A program made the position numbers and the translations under genes. This document shows, one piece after another, positions 53,181 to 62,335 of a stretch of DNA of 64,000 nucleotides. The notes below the pieces were generated by a model, which was given only the letters and a program-made list of their open reading frames with translations, made no database searches and was not told the DNA's origin. Origin of the DNA: Flavobacterium aerium (GTDB lineage: Bacteria > Bacteroidota > Bacteroidia > Flavobacteriales > Flavobacteriaceae); NCBI RefSeq assembly GCF_030766725.1, contig NZ_JARQWR010000009.1, positions 62,001-126,000 on the forward strand, in the 5' to 3' direction. Numbering within the stretch: the first letter of the stretch is position 1; every line of letters begins with the position of its first letter.

Positions 53181-53826
53181 CTTTTTCTTCTATAAATTTA
53201 TCAATTACATAATGCCCTAAATAAATCATAGGAGTTAAGGCAATGGCTATGATGAGCTTGAATGTATAACCTGTTAATCCGGCGTTAATAAATACATCCG
53301 TTGTCATTTTTCCGGGTAACCAAAAGGCAATTCCTAATACCACAAAAGTATCAATTAGTTGAGAAATTACAGTGGAGCCCGTACTTCGAAGCCAAATCAT
53401 TTTCTTTCCGGTTTTATTTCTGAAAAACCAAAATATGGAAACATCAATCAATTGAGAAAGAATAAAGGCAATGATACTACCAACAGTAATCCACATACTT
53501 TGACCAAAGACGGCATGAAATTGTTCATCAGTGACCACACTTATGCCCTTGGCCGCCGGAATAGCAATAGCAAAGAAAAGGAGTACAAAACAATACGCAA
53601 TCAAACCTGTTGTAATTAACGTTAGTTTTTTGACACCATTACGGCCAAAATGCTCATTAATCAAATCGGTTGTTAAGAAAACAACCGGCCAAGGTAAGAT
53701 GCCTATGCTCATGACAAATGGGCCAATTTGAATTAGCTTACCGCCTATAAGTTCGGCTACAACGGCATTCGTAATAAATATACCAGCAAGTATAACAAAT
53801 ACTAAGTCTTTTCGGGTCTTAAACAT
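53170..53826 (-). CDS. Queuosine precursor transporter (YhhQ/VUT family)
   Basis: A 218-residue membrane protein with about six helices. Family features are ELIGGKLIQIGPFVMSIG near the start, WPVVFLTTDLINEHFG near 46-60, and QLIDVSIFWFFRNKTG near 125. VUT proteins import preQ0/preQ1 or queuine for tRNA modification. In E. coli YhhQ brings in these queuosine precursors. It is cotranscribed with tag; the functional link is not evident. Confidence 0.88.
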   Translation of the reverse strand: MFKTRKDLVFVILAGIFITNAVVAELIGGKLIQIGPFVMSIGILPWPVVFLTTDLINEHFGRNGVKKLTLITTGLIAYCFVLLFFAIAIPAAKGISVVTDEQFHAVFGQSMWITVGSIIAFILSQLIDVSIFWFFRNKTGKKMIWLRSTGSTVISQLIDTFVVLGIAFWLPGKMTTDVFINAGLTGYTFKLIIAIALTPMIYLGHYVIDKFIEEKDEI

Positions 53827-53939
53827 GGAATGAAATTAGAACATCCAAAATTACATTTTTTTAATTTTAGTTGTAGATGTTAGGCTAAAAAATACAATAC
53901 AATTGAGACTAGAGGTTAAGCAATAAAATAAGACATAAA

Positions 53940-53971
53940 AAAAGAGTCTCAATTTAAATTGAGACTCTTTT
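53940..53971. terminator. Terminator between the transporter gene and tsf
   Basis: A 32-base perfect palindrome (53940-53971) with GAGTCTC stem and A/T runs on both sides. It lies after the tsf stop on the minus strand. Confidence 0.88.
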
Positions 53972-53994
53972 ATATATAGAAAAGAAACTTTAGA

Positions 53995-54819
53995 TTATCC
54001 TAAAGCAGCTCTTTTGAAACCTGTAACGATTAGATCTTTATCAATAGATTTAACGTAAGCGGCAACGCTTAATTTGTTGTCTTTGATATAATCTTGGTTT
54101 ACTAAAGTGTTGTCTTTGAAGAAACGTTGTAATTTACCTTTAGCGATGTTTTCCAACATAGCTTCTGGTTTTCCTTCTTGACGTAACATATCTTTAGCGA
54201 TTTCGATTTCTTTTTCGATAGTAGCAGCATCAACACCAGCCTCATCTAAAGCGATTGGAGCCATTGCAGCAGCTTGCATAGATACATTTCTTGCAACTTC
54301 TTCTCCACCTTCTACATTAGCAGAAAGAGCAGTTAAAGTAGCGATTTTATTTCCAGCGTGGATATAAGAACCGATGAAAGCACCTTCAAGTCTTTCGAAA
54401 GAACCGATTTCAATTTTTTCTCCGATAACTCCTGTTTGCTCAATTAATTTATCAGCAACAGTCATACCGTTGAAGTCAGCAGCTAAAAATTCTTCTTTAG
54501 TGTTGAAGCTTAATGCTAGGTTAGCTAAATCTTGAGCTAATTTCACGAAAGATTCGTTTTTACCTACGAAGTCAGTCTCACAGTTAAGTGAAATAACAAC
54601 ACCAGCAGTTTTGTCAGCGTTAACTACAGCGATAACAGCTCCTTCAGTAGATTCTCTGTCAGAACGGTTTGCAGCAACCTTTTGACCTTTTTTTCTTAAG
54701 TTTTCAATTGCTAAATCGAAATCACCATCTGCTTCAACTAATGCTTTTTTGCAGTCCATCATTCCTGCACCGGTGATTGTTCTTAATTTATTTACGTCTG
54801 CAGCAGTAATATTTGCCAT
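53995..54819 (-). CDS. tsf: Elongation factor Ts
   Basis: EF-Ts exchanges GDP for GTP on EF-Tu. The 274-residue protein has the N-terminal UBA-like domain (TAADVNKLRTITGAGMMDCKKAL) with TGAGMMDCK, the core NCETDFVGKNESF near 80-92 and the C-terminal domain. Length is typical of Bacteroidota. It is transcribed after rpsB on the same strand. Confidence 0.97.
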   Translation of the reverse strand: MANITAADVNKLRTITGAGMMDCKKALVEADGDFDLAIENLRKKGQKVAANRSDRESTEGAVIAVVNADKTAGVVISLNCETDFVGKNESFVKLAQDLANLALSFNTKEEFLAADFNGMTVADKLIEQTGVIGEKIEIGSFERLEGAFIGSYIHAGNKIATLTALSANVEGGEEVARNVSMQAAAMAPIALDEAGVDAATIEKEIEIAKDMLRQEGKPEAMLENIAKGKLQRFFKDNTLVNQDYIKDNKLSVAAYVKSIDKDLIVTGFKRAALG

Positions 54820-54842
54820 TTTATGTGTCTTTTTAGAGTTAA

Positions 54843-54906
54843 AAAAAAAATAAGTCGTTATGTTGACAATGGTTACAAAAGTAACTATCCATCAGCACAA
54901 CGACTT
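54843..54906 (-). terminator. Long hairpin between rpsB and tsf (attenuator-like)
   Basis: On the minus strand, AAGTCGTT at 54899-54906 pairs with AACGACTT at 54852-54859; an inner stem GTTAC/GTAAC closes around four bases. A run of ten T follows in the direction of transcription. It would limit read-through from rpsB to tsf. Confidence 0.65.
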
Positions 54907-54922
54907 TATCATAATGTTATTA

Positions 54923-55693
54923 TTATTCTTCAGTAGAAGTTGCAGGAGCTTCAGTTGGAGCTGCTACTTCTTCAGCTGCTGGCTGTACATCTTTATTGTC
55001 AGTATTTCTTTCAGAAAGACCTTCGATAACTGCAGCAGTAACTAAAGATAAAACTTTATCGATAGATTTAGAAGCATCATCATTTGATGGAATTACAAAA
55101 TCCACTTCTCTAGGATCAGAATTTGTATCAACCATTGCAAAAACTGGAATGTTTAATTTTTGAGCTTCTTTTATTGCGATATGTTCAGATTTGATATCTA
55201 CTACAAACAACGCAGCTGGTAATCGAGTCATGTCTGCAATTGAACCTAAGTTTTTCTCAAGTTTTGCACGTAAACGATCTACCTGTAAACGTTCTTTTTT
55301 AGAAAGCGTATTGAAAGTACCGTCTTTTTTCATTCTGTCAATCATAGCCATTTTTTTAACAGCTTTTCTGATTGTTACAAAGTTAGTTAACATTCCACCA
55401 GGCCATCTTTCAGTGATGTAAGGCATGTTAGCAGCGGCAGCTTTTTCAGCTACGATATCTTTTGCTTGTTTTTTGGTAGCTACGAATAGTATTTTTCTAC
55501 CTGATGCAGCGATTTTTTTCAAAGCTTCGTTAGCTTCTTCAATTTTTGCTGCAGTTTTATATAGATTGATAATGTGAATTCCATTACGCTCCATATAGAT
55601 GTAAGGAGCCATGTTTGGATCCCATTTTCTAGTCATGTGTCCAAAGTGAACACCTGCTTCTAGTAATTCTTTTACTTCTACTTTGTTTGCCAT
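54923..55693 (-). CDS. rpsB: 30S ribosomal protein uS2
   Basis: A 256-residue uS2 with the family motifs EAGVHFGHMTRKWDPNMAPYIYMERNGIHIINLYKT (near 13-47), ERWPGGMLTNFVTI and PVFAMVDTNSDP. The C-terminal tail from about 230 is Ala/Pro/Glu-rich. It is followed by the rpsB-tsf attenuator-like hairpin and tsf. Confidence 0.98.
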   Translation of the reverse strand: MANKVEVKELLEAGVHFGHMTRKWDPNMAPYIYMERNGIHIINLYKTAAKIEEANEALKKIAASGRKILFVATKKQAKDIVAEKAAAANMPYITERWPGGMLTNFVTIRKAVKKMAMIDRMKKDGTFNTLSKKERLQVDRLRAKLEKNLGSIADMTRLPAALFVVDIKSEHIAIKEAQKLNIPVFAMVDTNSDPREVDFVIPSNDDASKSIDKVLSLVTAAVIEGLSERNTDNKDVQPAAEEVAAPTEAPATSTEE

Positions 55694-55865
55694 TTTTTTG
55701 TAATAGTTTACGTTCCGTTGATTAGCAATGTTTAAGTGGCGATAGAATCGGCCTTAACCATTTAGATGCTAAACTAATTCCCACCTCAATGGGGTCAACA
55801 ACAACTTGTTTTTTAAATTCAATAATAAATGAACCAGGTTTTCTTTTCGAAATCCAGGAATAATA
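55694..55865 (-). promoter_or_regulatory. rpsI-rpsB gap with possible rpsB leader structure
   Basis: A 172-base gap on the minus strand that may contain a leader of rpsB. Two short stems can be drawn by eye, for example CCCA / TGGG (near 55785-55800) around TTGAGG. uS2 leaders that bind uS2 are known in other bacteria, but nothing here matches the E. coli pattern well enough to claim that. Confidence 0.3.
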
Positions 55866-56252
55866 TTAACGTTTAGAGAATTGGAATCTCTTACGAGCTT
55901 TCTTCTGACCGAATTTTTTACGTTCAACCATTCTTGGGTCTCTTGTTAATAAACCTTCTGGTTTCAAGATAGCTCTGTTTTCAATTTCTACTTCACACAT
56001 TGCGCGTGCAATAGCCATTCTTACAGCTTCAGCTTGTCCTGTTGTTCCTCCTCCGTATACATTTACTTTAATGTCAAAGTTAGTTGCATTCTCAGTCATA
56101 GCTAGAGGTTGCATTACTTTGTACTGTAAAGTTGCAGTAGGGAAGTAAGTTGTAAATTCTTTTTTGTTTACCGTGATAGTTCCAGTTCCTTCTGAAACAT
56201 AAACACGTGCAACAGCGGTTTTTCTTCTACCGATTTTGTGAATAACTCCCAT
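55866..56252 (-). CDS. rpsI: 30S ribosomal protein uS9
   Basis: A 128-residue uS9 with GRRKTAVARVYV near the start and the C-terminal end RDPRMVERKKFGQKKARKRFQFSKR type, the arm that reaches the P-site tRNA. The start overlaps the rplM stop by one base. Usual rplM-rpsI pair. Confidence 0.98.
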   Translation of the reverse strand: MGVIHKIGRRKTAVARVYVSEGTGTITVNKKEFTTYFPTATLQYKVMQPLAMTENATNFDIKVNVYGGGTTGQAEAVRMAIARAMCEVEIENRAILKPEGLLTRDPRMVERKKFGQKKARKRFQFSKR

Positions 56253-56707
56253 TACTTTAGATCGTTTAAATTAACGGTTTTAGGTTTTTGAGCTGCATGT
56301 TTGTGCTCAGTACCTACATTTACATTTAGATTACGGAATAATTCTGCACCTAATTTATTTTTAGGTAACATTCCTTTGATTGCTTTCTCTACAATGATTG
56401 CAGGGTTTTTTGCCTGTAATACTTTTGCAGTTAAAACTCTTTGACCTCCTGGGTAACCTGTGTGACGGATGTACTGTTTGTCATCTAGTTTATTACCAGT
56501 TAGGTTGATTTTTTCTGCGTTAATAACGATTACGTTATCTCCACAGTCCACGTGTGGTGTATAACTTGGCTTATATTTACCTCTTAATAGCATAGCCACT
56601 TTTGAAGCAAAACGACCTAAGTTATGACCCTCAGCATCAACAACAATCCACTCTTTTTGAGCAGTGGCTTTGTTCGCTGAAATTGTCTTGTAGCTTAATG
56701 TGTTCAC
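56252..56707 (-). CDS. rplM: 50S ribosomal protein uL13 (GTG start)
   Basis: A 151-residue uL13 with DAEGHNLGRFASKVAMLLRGK near 24-44, DVNVVINAEKI-type segment (DNVIVINAEKINLTGNK) and HTGYPGG near 82. The start codon is GTG at 56707; it gives MNTLSYKTISANK, which matches flavobacterial uL13 starts, and no ATG is close. The next gene starts within its stop (TAATG). Confidence 0.97.
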   Translation of the reverse strand: MNTLSYKTISANKATAQKEWIVVDAEGHNLGRFASKVAMLLRGKYKPSYTPHVDCGDNVIVINAEKINLTGNKLDDKQYIRHTGYPGGQRVLTAKVLQAKNPAIIVEKAIKGMLPKNKLGAELFRNLNVNVGTEHKHAAQKPKTVNLNDLK

Positions 56708-56735
56708 AATAATTTATTTTAATTAAACATTCCAT

Positions 56736-56783
56736 CCCCAATAAAGGGGTTGCAAAAGTACAATTATTTATTTTAAATACAAA
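56736..56783 (-). promoter_or_regulatory. rplM-rpsI promoter with leader hairpin
   Basis: On the minus strand, TTTG (56780-56783), an exact 19-base spacer and TACTTTTG (56753-56760) form a textbook Bacteroidota promoter. Just downstream, CCCC/GGGG (56736-56749) can form a small hairpin in the 5' leader. Confidence 0.8.
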
Positions 56784-56929
56784 CACACATAAAAGAATAT
56801 TTTAAGTGTTGATTATCAGAGTAGAATTGTTTATTCCTAAGATTGGAATTGGAATGCAATGTAGACAATTTGAATCGAATTCGTCTAATCGTTTGTAAAT
56901 TGTAGAAAAATAAATTTTTTTCGAAGTAA

Positions 56930-56977
56930 AAAAATAAAAAAAGCAATCCTAAAAAAGAGTAATTTTTCAGGATTGCT
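56930..56977 (-). terminator. Terminator after the ferritin-like operon
   Basis: On the minus strand, AGCAATCCT (56969-56977) pairs with AGGATTGCT (56942-56950), with A/T pairs extending the stem inward, followed by a T-rich stretch of more than ten bases. It ends the two-gene ferritin-like operon. The rest of the 305-base gap up to rplM holds the rplM promoter and otherwise no feature. Confidence 0.82.
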
Positions 56978-57012
56978 AATAGAATGTAGCGATTATAATC
57001 ATTTAATTTTGT

Positions 57013-57834
57013 TTAAGAAACAATAAATAAACTAGCAATGGCAACCGCTTGATCGCCTGATAATGGTTCATCATACGCTTCACTTCCTGCATCTGCACCA
57101 AATAATGTTGCTGTATTATATCCCGCTTGACTTGTAACTTCTTCTCCATTATAAACGGCTTGTGTAGCTTCGGGCATTCCTGCACCACGTTGATTCCCTT
57201 GAATCCAACCTCTTAATCCTCGAAGTCTTCTTACTTCTGAGGCATGACGTGCTTCCACAGAATGTATTTGTAATGCAGCAGTGAGTAAACTTGGTGAACT
57301 AATTAAGTTAGCTGCCTGTCCTTTATAAGCTCTTACTCCTGTATCTTCAAAAGCCTGAGCTAAAGCCATAAATTGTGCGTAGGCAGTTGCCTGACCAGCC
57401 CCATTTTGATTGAAAGGATCAAATGCTCCACCTACAGTAAAATCAAAAGTAGGTTTCTCTACAAAATTAGATGGGCCTAATCCAGCAATTAAGAATTCAA
57501 CATGCGCTTTTTCATGTTTAGCAATTTGCATAAAAACTTTTTCGTCTCTTCCTCCTGGTGGAATTACGCCAGATTCTAATCCTAAGCGATAAAACTCATC
57601 TTCTAAATATTCTAAGGTTAAAGCAAGTTTTAAGGCCGATATTGGAGTTCCTGCAGAAGATTGTGCTCTTGCTTTTTCCGGAGCTAAAGCCATAGCACCC
57701 AGTCCAAATGGAATAGAAGCCAAAGCAAAATCTTTTCCGATTTTCTGAAATTGACTGAAACTATTACGTCGGGAGCCTTTACTATTCATTAAATTCTCAT
57801 TCGTAAATGACTCTAAAAAGGTTAATATATTCAT
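57013..57834 (-). CDS. Tat-exported ferritin-like protein (second gene)
   Basis: A 273-residue protein with a Tat-type signal: SRRNSF followed by a hydrophobic stretch and an Ala-rich end (EKARAQ near residue 58). The mature part is a ferritin-like four-helix bundle of the Ferritin_2 (desiccation-related) family, with the metal-binding E/H positions EYLEDEFYRLGLE near 74 and AKHEKAHVEFL near 105. A second E-x-x-H pair is in HSVEARHASEVRRLR. It follows the other ferritin-like gene by 23 bases. Role in iron or oxidant handling in the periplasm is inferred. Confidence 0.85.
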   Translation of the reverse strand: MNILTFLESFTNENLMNSKGSRRNSFSQFQKIGKDFALASIPFGLGAMALAPEKARAQSSAGTPISALKLALTLEYLEDEFYRLGLESGVIPPGGRDEKVFMQIAKHEKAHVEFLIAGLGPSNFVEKPTFDFTVGGAFDPFNQNGAGQATAYAQFMALAQAFEDTGVRAYKGQAANLISSPSLLTAALQIHSVEARHASEVRRLRGLRGWIQGNQRGAGMPEATQAVYNGEEVTSQAGYNTATLFGADAGSEAYDEPLSGDQAVAIASLFIVS

Positions 57835-57857
57835 GATGATAAATTTAGTGTTAGTAA

Positions 57858-58574
57858 TTAAGGTAAGCTGTTTGCTGTAAAAGGAGTAGTGATGAATTGT
57901 TTTGCAATACCTAAAATCTCCGAAGGATTTTTGGCGACATCCAAGCCATTGATTGAATTGACAATATCATCGCCTGCAAAACTATTAGAGTTAGGATTAA
58001 TCAGACTTCGAATGGCAGAAGCATGTCGAGCTTCAACCGATACAATTTTACCTGCCAGCAATAAATACTCAGGATTTGTAATAAGTTTCCCAGCACCGTT
58101 ATAAGCAGCGACTCCAGTATCTTCTAAGGCCATTGCTGTAGCTAATACCTGATCTCTGTTACTAAAGTTGAGTGAACCATAATTAAATTGCAGAGTAGGT
58201 AATACTTTGTTTATATTTCCTGCAGCGGCAGTAATGGCTGTTTTAAAGAAATCACGATGAATTAATTCATGGTGGTAAAGATCAGTAAACAATTGTTTTT
58301 CTATTTCTGAGATGCCGCTATAGAAAGAATTGACAACCTTAGTATAAAAATCGGCTTCCAGTTGCTCTAAAGCATAAGCATAATTTAAAACACCCAAATC
58401 ACCACTTCCTAAATCAAAAATACCATTCATGGAATCTGACGAGTCATCGTCATTGTTACATCCCATAAGTAGTAAACCAGTTCCAGCCATAGCGAGGCCG
58501 CTAATTTTCAAAAAACTCCTTCTGTCCTTGAATGAGGATGGTTTAGGGGTTTCAACCGTTAATACATTTTTCAT
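57858..58574 (-). CDS. Tat-type lipoprotein with ferritin-like domain (first gene)
   Basis: A 238-residue protein. The signal has a twin-arginine DRRSFLKISGLAM and a lipobox LLLMGC (C39 region), so it should be a Tat-exported lipoprotein. The ferritin-like part has YALEQLEADFYTKVV near 68, LYHHELIHRDFF near 102 and SVEARHASAIRSL near 187. This gives two metal-site E-x-x-H pairs like its neighbour. The two are paralogues and probably function together. It is the first gene of the operon. Confidence 0.87.
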   Translation of the reverse strand: MKNVLTVETPKPSSFKDRRSFLKISGLAMAGTGLLLMGCNNDDDSSDSMNGIFDLGSGDLGVLNYAYALEQLEADFYTKVVNSFYSGISEIEKQLFTDLYHHELIHRDFFKTAITAAAGNINKVLPTLQFNYGSLNFSNRDQVLATAMALEDTGVAAYNGAGKLITNPEYLLLAGKIVSVEARHASAIRSLINPNSNSFAGDDIVNSINGLDVAKNPSEILGIAKQFITTPFTANSLP

Positions 58575-58964
58575 AATTTAACAATTAAAAGGTTAATAAT
58601 CGGTAATCTTTATAGTATTGGTAATACTTTGTACTTACGGAATCTTTGCAGTTCTGGTTTTTTAATATAGAGCGTATAGCTTGTTTTTGTTGATATAAAG
58701 CACTTGTATAGAGGTGTTTTGTTGGGATATGTGTAATTCACTGGGAATTAGGTTATTGAAATTTGTTTGATGTGTGTGTTTTTAACAAAATGACTCTTTT
58801 TTTGTTAAAAATAACATAAGTCGATTTTTTGTTGAAAAGAAGCAAGAATACCTTCTTTATACACTAGAGTACCACTATTTCTTTAATACAATAAGGTGTT
58901 GTGAGGGTATTGCTATTTTTTATTACTTTACACTTTATTATTTCAAGAACAATCGAAGTGAACT
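58575..58964. other. Divergent gap between the ferritin-like operon and lacI
   Basis: A 390-base AT-rich region without reading frames. It includes the 15-base palindrome AGTATTGGTAATACT (58614-58628) just upstream of the ferritin-like operon, a possible operator. No TAnnTTTG box is clear on either strand, so these genes may use another sigma factor. Confidence 0.35.
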
Positions 58965-59990
58965 ATGAAGGCTAAAGCAACCCTTAAACAAATCGCAAAA
59001 GAATTAAATGTTTCTATTTCTACCGTTTCAAAAGCGTTGAGTAATAGCCCAGAAATTAGTGAATCGACGAAAGTAAGAATACAGGAATTTGCGAAGCTAA
59101 AGAATTATAAGCCAAACAATATGGCTATAAATCTGAAGAATAAAAGAACAAAAACAATTGGGGTTATTGTCCCTAATATTTTAAATTCCTTTTTTGCAAA
59201 AGTGTTTAGTGGAATAGAAAAGGCAGCCAATGAAAAAGGATACCATGTGATTACCTGTATCTCAAATGAATCACATGAGAAAGAAGTGTATATTATGGAG
59301 ATGTTGAGTAATGGAACGATTGATGGCTTCATCCTTTCGATTGCCGAAGAGACACAAAAAGCTCAGAAATTCAATCACTTTACAGAAATAATTAATCAAG
59401 GAACACCTATCGTAATGTTTGATCGTATTTCCGATCAAGTGGTATGTGACAAAGTGATTGTAGATGATTTTGATTCGGCTGTAGATGCTACAAATTATTT
59501 AATTCAATCAAATTGTAAGCACATAGCACTATTAACCACGATTGATAATCTAAGTGTTGGAAAACTTAGAGCAGAAGGATACTTTGAAGCTTTAAGAGCA
59601 AATAATATTGCGGTAGATGAAAGCATCATTATCCGTACAGAATCAAATGAAGATTTCGATATTAAAATTCAAGAGTTATTCAATCAAAAGAAAATCGATG
59701 GTGTTTTTGCGTTAGATGAACATGCTTCAGTAACGGCAATGAAAATAGCTGTTCAAAGAGGGTATAAGATACCTGAAGAATTATCTTTAATAGGCTTTGC
59801 CGATGGCTTATGGTCCCGTCGTTTAACACCTTCTTTATCAACGGTAAGTCAGCATGGTATTGAAATAGGTGAAGCTGCGGCAAAATTACTGATGGAAAAG
59901 CTAGAAGATCAATCCGAAGAAGGATTGGGTTATAGAACACAGGTTGTTAAAACGGAATTGCGTAAAAGAGATTCAACGAAAAAAATGTAA
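58965..59990 (+). CDS. LacI-family transcriptional regulator
   Basis: A 341-residue regulator with an N-terminal helix-turn-helix (TLKQIAKELNVSISTVSKAL, residues 4-23), a hinge near 50-60 and a periplasmic-binding-protein-like ligand domain (IGVIVPNILNSFFAKVF near 66; DGVFALDEHASVTAM near 245). These regulators bind palindromic operators and respond to sugars or nucleosides. No sugar-utilisation genes are next to it, so the target is unknown. Confidence 0.92.
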   Translation: MKAKATLKQIAKELNVSISTVSKALSNSPEISESTKVRIQEFAKLKNYKPNNMAINLKNKRTKTIGVIVPNILNSFFAKVFSGIEKAANEKGYHVITCISNESHEKEVYIMEMLSNGTIDGFILSIAEETQKAQKFNHFTEIINQGTPIVMFDRISDQVVCDKVIVDDFDSAVDATNYLIQSNCKHIALLTTIDNLSVGKLRAEGYFEALRANNIAVDESIIIRTESNEDFDIKIQELFNQKKIDGVFALDEHASVTAMKIAVQRGYKIPEELSLIGFADGLWSRRLTPSLSTVSQHGIEIGEAAAKLLMEKLEDQSEEGLGYRTQVVKTELRKRDSTKKM

Positions 59991-60000
59991 ATTATTGAAT

Positions 60001-61314
60001 CTATTCTTTTTTAAGCGTATTGCTTATTCCTCCTTGACTTAGAATCATTGTATTGGTTGTAAAAGTCATTTCTACACCCGCTTGATCGAATATAAATATA
60101 TTTTCGCTGGTTGCTGTGAGTGGAAACTCCCCTTGACCAGAAGCCTGTGCAATCAAACCTCCCTCTTTTTGTTTAATCAAAATTTTCAAAGGAAAGTTTT
60201 CGGAACTGTAAGTACCCACATATTTTGCCAGAATTTCTGGTTTGACTTTAACGGTGGTTAAATTTGGGAAACGATAGGGCATTTTGTACAATGTGCTTAA
60301 AATACCTAGAACAATATCATTGTTGTTGTAATTGTTACCATTCGTAAGGAGAGCAAAACTAATTTTGTCTGAAGGATAATATCCTAAAGAAGATATAAAA
60401 GCTTCAGTTCCGCCATTATGACCATAAAATCGTCGTTCACCAAAAGGAAAAGTCAGGATTCCTTTACCGTAATTATCTTCCAGTTTTTTCATTTCTTCAA
60501 ATGATTTAGGAGTCATTAATTTACCATTGAACAAGGCATTAATAAAAATATTCAAATCGGAACCAGTAGATTGAATACCACCTGAAGCAAATACAAAAGA
60601 ATTGTCCCATTCTTCAAATTTATTCCATTTGTTATTTTTAAAAGTATAAGAATAGGCTTCGTTTCTGGAAGAGTTTATAGTAGAATAGTATTGTGTATTT
60701 TGCAATCCAATTTTTGAGATGATTCGATCTTTAATATTATCGTCATAGGATTTTTTGGTAATGTCTTCAATGATATAGCCCAATAACATATAATTAGAAT
60801 TGGAATAATCTCCCTTAGAATTTGGCTCGAAAACGGAAGTGTAAGAGCTGATCTTTTCTACGATAGCTTCTTTGCTTTGTGGTTTCTTATCTGCGTTGAA
60901 TTCTTTGTCGTTAGTGAAGTTATAAATACCACTGCGATGATTTAATAAGTTGCCAATTGTTATTTTATCGGCGTTGGGAACTTTAGAATAGAATTTAGCA
61001 AGTTTCGTATCCAATCGGAGTTTACCTTCATCGATAAGTTGAAAAATAACTACAGCGGTAAACATTTTTGTAATCGATCCAATTTTATATTTGGTGTCAA
61101 CATTGGCTTTTATCTTTTTATCGACATCGGCAAAACCGTAGGCTTTATCAAAAACAATTTGTCCCTTATCCATGATAGCTAATGATCCCATGAATTTATC
61201 ATGACTATTCAGGTAGGTCAGTAAACTGTCAATTTTGGTAAAGTGAGTGTTGTTCTGAGCTAAACAATTTGCTGCAAAAAAGAATACAAACAAAGAGGAA
61301 ATTAGTCTTTTCAT
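60001..61314 (-). CDS. Serine hydrolase (beta-lactamase / DD-peptidase family)
   Basis: A 437-residue exported protein. The ATG at 61314 (MKRLISSLFVFFF) is chosen over a TTG nine codons upstream. Class C-like catalytic motifs are present: S80-x-x-K83 in IGSITKMF, Y-x-N in YSNSNYMLLG, and HNGG near residue 310 in place of KTG. The C-terminal 90 residues form a lipocalin-like domain common in these proteins. It may act on peptidoglycan peptides or other esters; beta-lactam hydrolysis is not implied. Confidence 0.9.
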   Translation of the reverse strand: MKRLISSLFVFFFAANCLAQNNTHFTKIDSLLTYLNSHDKFMGSLAIMDKGQIVFDKAYGFADVDKKIKANVDTKYKIGSITKMFTAVVIFQLIDEGKLRLDTKLAKFYSKVPNADKITIGNLLNHRSGIYNFTNDKEFNADKKPQSKEAIVEKISSYTSVFEPNSKGDYSNSNYMLLGYIIEDITKKSYDDNIKDRIISKIGLQNTQYYSTINSSRNEAYSYTFKNNKWNKFEEWDNSFVFASGGIQSTGSDLNIFINALFNGKLMTPKSFEEMKKLEDNYGKGILTFPFGERRFYGHNGGTEAFISSLGYYPSDKISFALLTNGNNYNNNDIVLGILSTLYKMPYRFPNLTTVKVKPEILAKYVGTYSSENFPLKILIKQKEGGLIAQASGQGEFPLTATSENIFIFDQAGVEMTFTTNTMILSQGGISNTLKKE

Positions 61315-61408
61315 AATTTTGAATAAAGGAATAAATAACAAATCTACAGTTTTTTGCTCAATATAATTTGAAGTATAATCTGAAAAATTACATTGTTGTT
61401 ATTGTTGA

Positions 61409-62332
61409 TTATTGTTCCAAATCAAGGATTTCATCAACAATTTGAGAGCATTTTTCAGCCCCTTTATCATTTAAATGATCGGGATCGAAGAAATCATCTT
61501 CATTAAATCGGGAATCCTTAAATAAGTTTAAATAGCTAGCATTTGTGTTGTTATCCACAATAGCAGTACAAGTTTCAAAAATTGAAGCAAGTTTAGTCTG
61601 GTTCACCCCTGAGGCATACGCAGATGAAACAGGCATAGTTACCAGTAAAACTTTGATGTTTTTTTCATTGCATTTTTCAATGATTGATTGTATTCTTTTG
61701 GTATTTGCAGTGAAATCACTCAAACCATCTTCATGTTTCACAACCGTTATTTTTGCAATTTCAGGAATATTATTCATTCGATTTTGATAGGAATAACCCG
61801 TTCCCCAACCTTTTTCATTACACTGTACAATAGTTTTATTTTTATAGTACTCCTCTATAGTATTCAAAGACATTTTGAATGATCGTGTGGTTGCTAAGCT
61901 GTATTGTTTTAAGTCATAAAACTGGATGATAGGCACATCTAAATTCATTTGTGCTTTATAGAAATATTTCCGCCATACATCTTCCGATGTATTTGGTTTT
62001 TGACTGAGACTGGTATATTCAACATTAAGGATCACATACTTTAAATGGGGTAAGGAATCAATGTGCTTGTGGAATAATAATTCATCAAAGTATAGCGATT
62101 GGCTAATGTTTGAAATATTGAAAGTTTTAGGTGTGAAAAAATCAGGATTTAATCCATAAAAGGTATGTGAATTACCAAAAATAAGGACCTCGTTATTCTT
62201 ATAATTATTCTGAATATTTTTATTCTTTACCGTATAATTATTGGGAACAAATCGATAAAAAGATTCAACAAGCATTCCTACCATTAAAATGGGGATGATA
62301 AAGAAGATTATTTTGGAGAGGAATTTTTTCAT
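61409..62332 (-). CDS. SGNH-hydrolase-like partner of the MBOAT acyltransferase
   Basis: A 307-residue protein with an N-terminal membrane helix (about 7-24). The SGNH-type block IFGNSHTFYG places the nucleophile at S55, and the C-terminal DPDHLND carries the Asp-x-x-His pair. Such proteins act with MBOAT membrane acyltransferases (as in AlgI with AlgJ/AlgX or DltB with DltD) to move acyl groups to a polysaccharide. The start lies three bases after the MBOAT stop, so they form one operon. Confidence 0.85.
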   Translation of the reverse strand: MKKFLSKIIFFIIPILMVGMLVESFYRFVPNNYTVKNKNIQNNYKNNEVLIFGNSHTFYGLNPDFFTPKTFNISNISQSLYFDELLFHKHIDSLPHLKYVILNVEYTSLSQKPNTSEDVWRKYFYKAQMNLDVPIIQFYDLKQYSLATTRSFKMSLNTIEEYYKNKTIVQCNEKGWGTGYSYQNRMNNIPEIAKITVVKHEDGLSDFTANTKRIQSIIEKCNEKNIKVLLVTMPVSSAYASGVNQTKLASIFETCTAIVDNNTNASYLNLFKDSRFNEDDFFDPDHLNDKGAEKCSQIVDEILDLEQ

Positions 62333-62335
62333 TAA

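Noticed and set aside
60001..61314. Reading the serine hydrolase as a clinical beta-lactamase
   Set aside because: The motifs are those of the broad serine hydrolase family with a lipocalin-like C-terminus; nothing supports drug hydrolysis.
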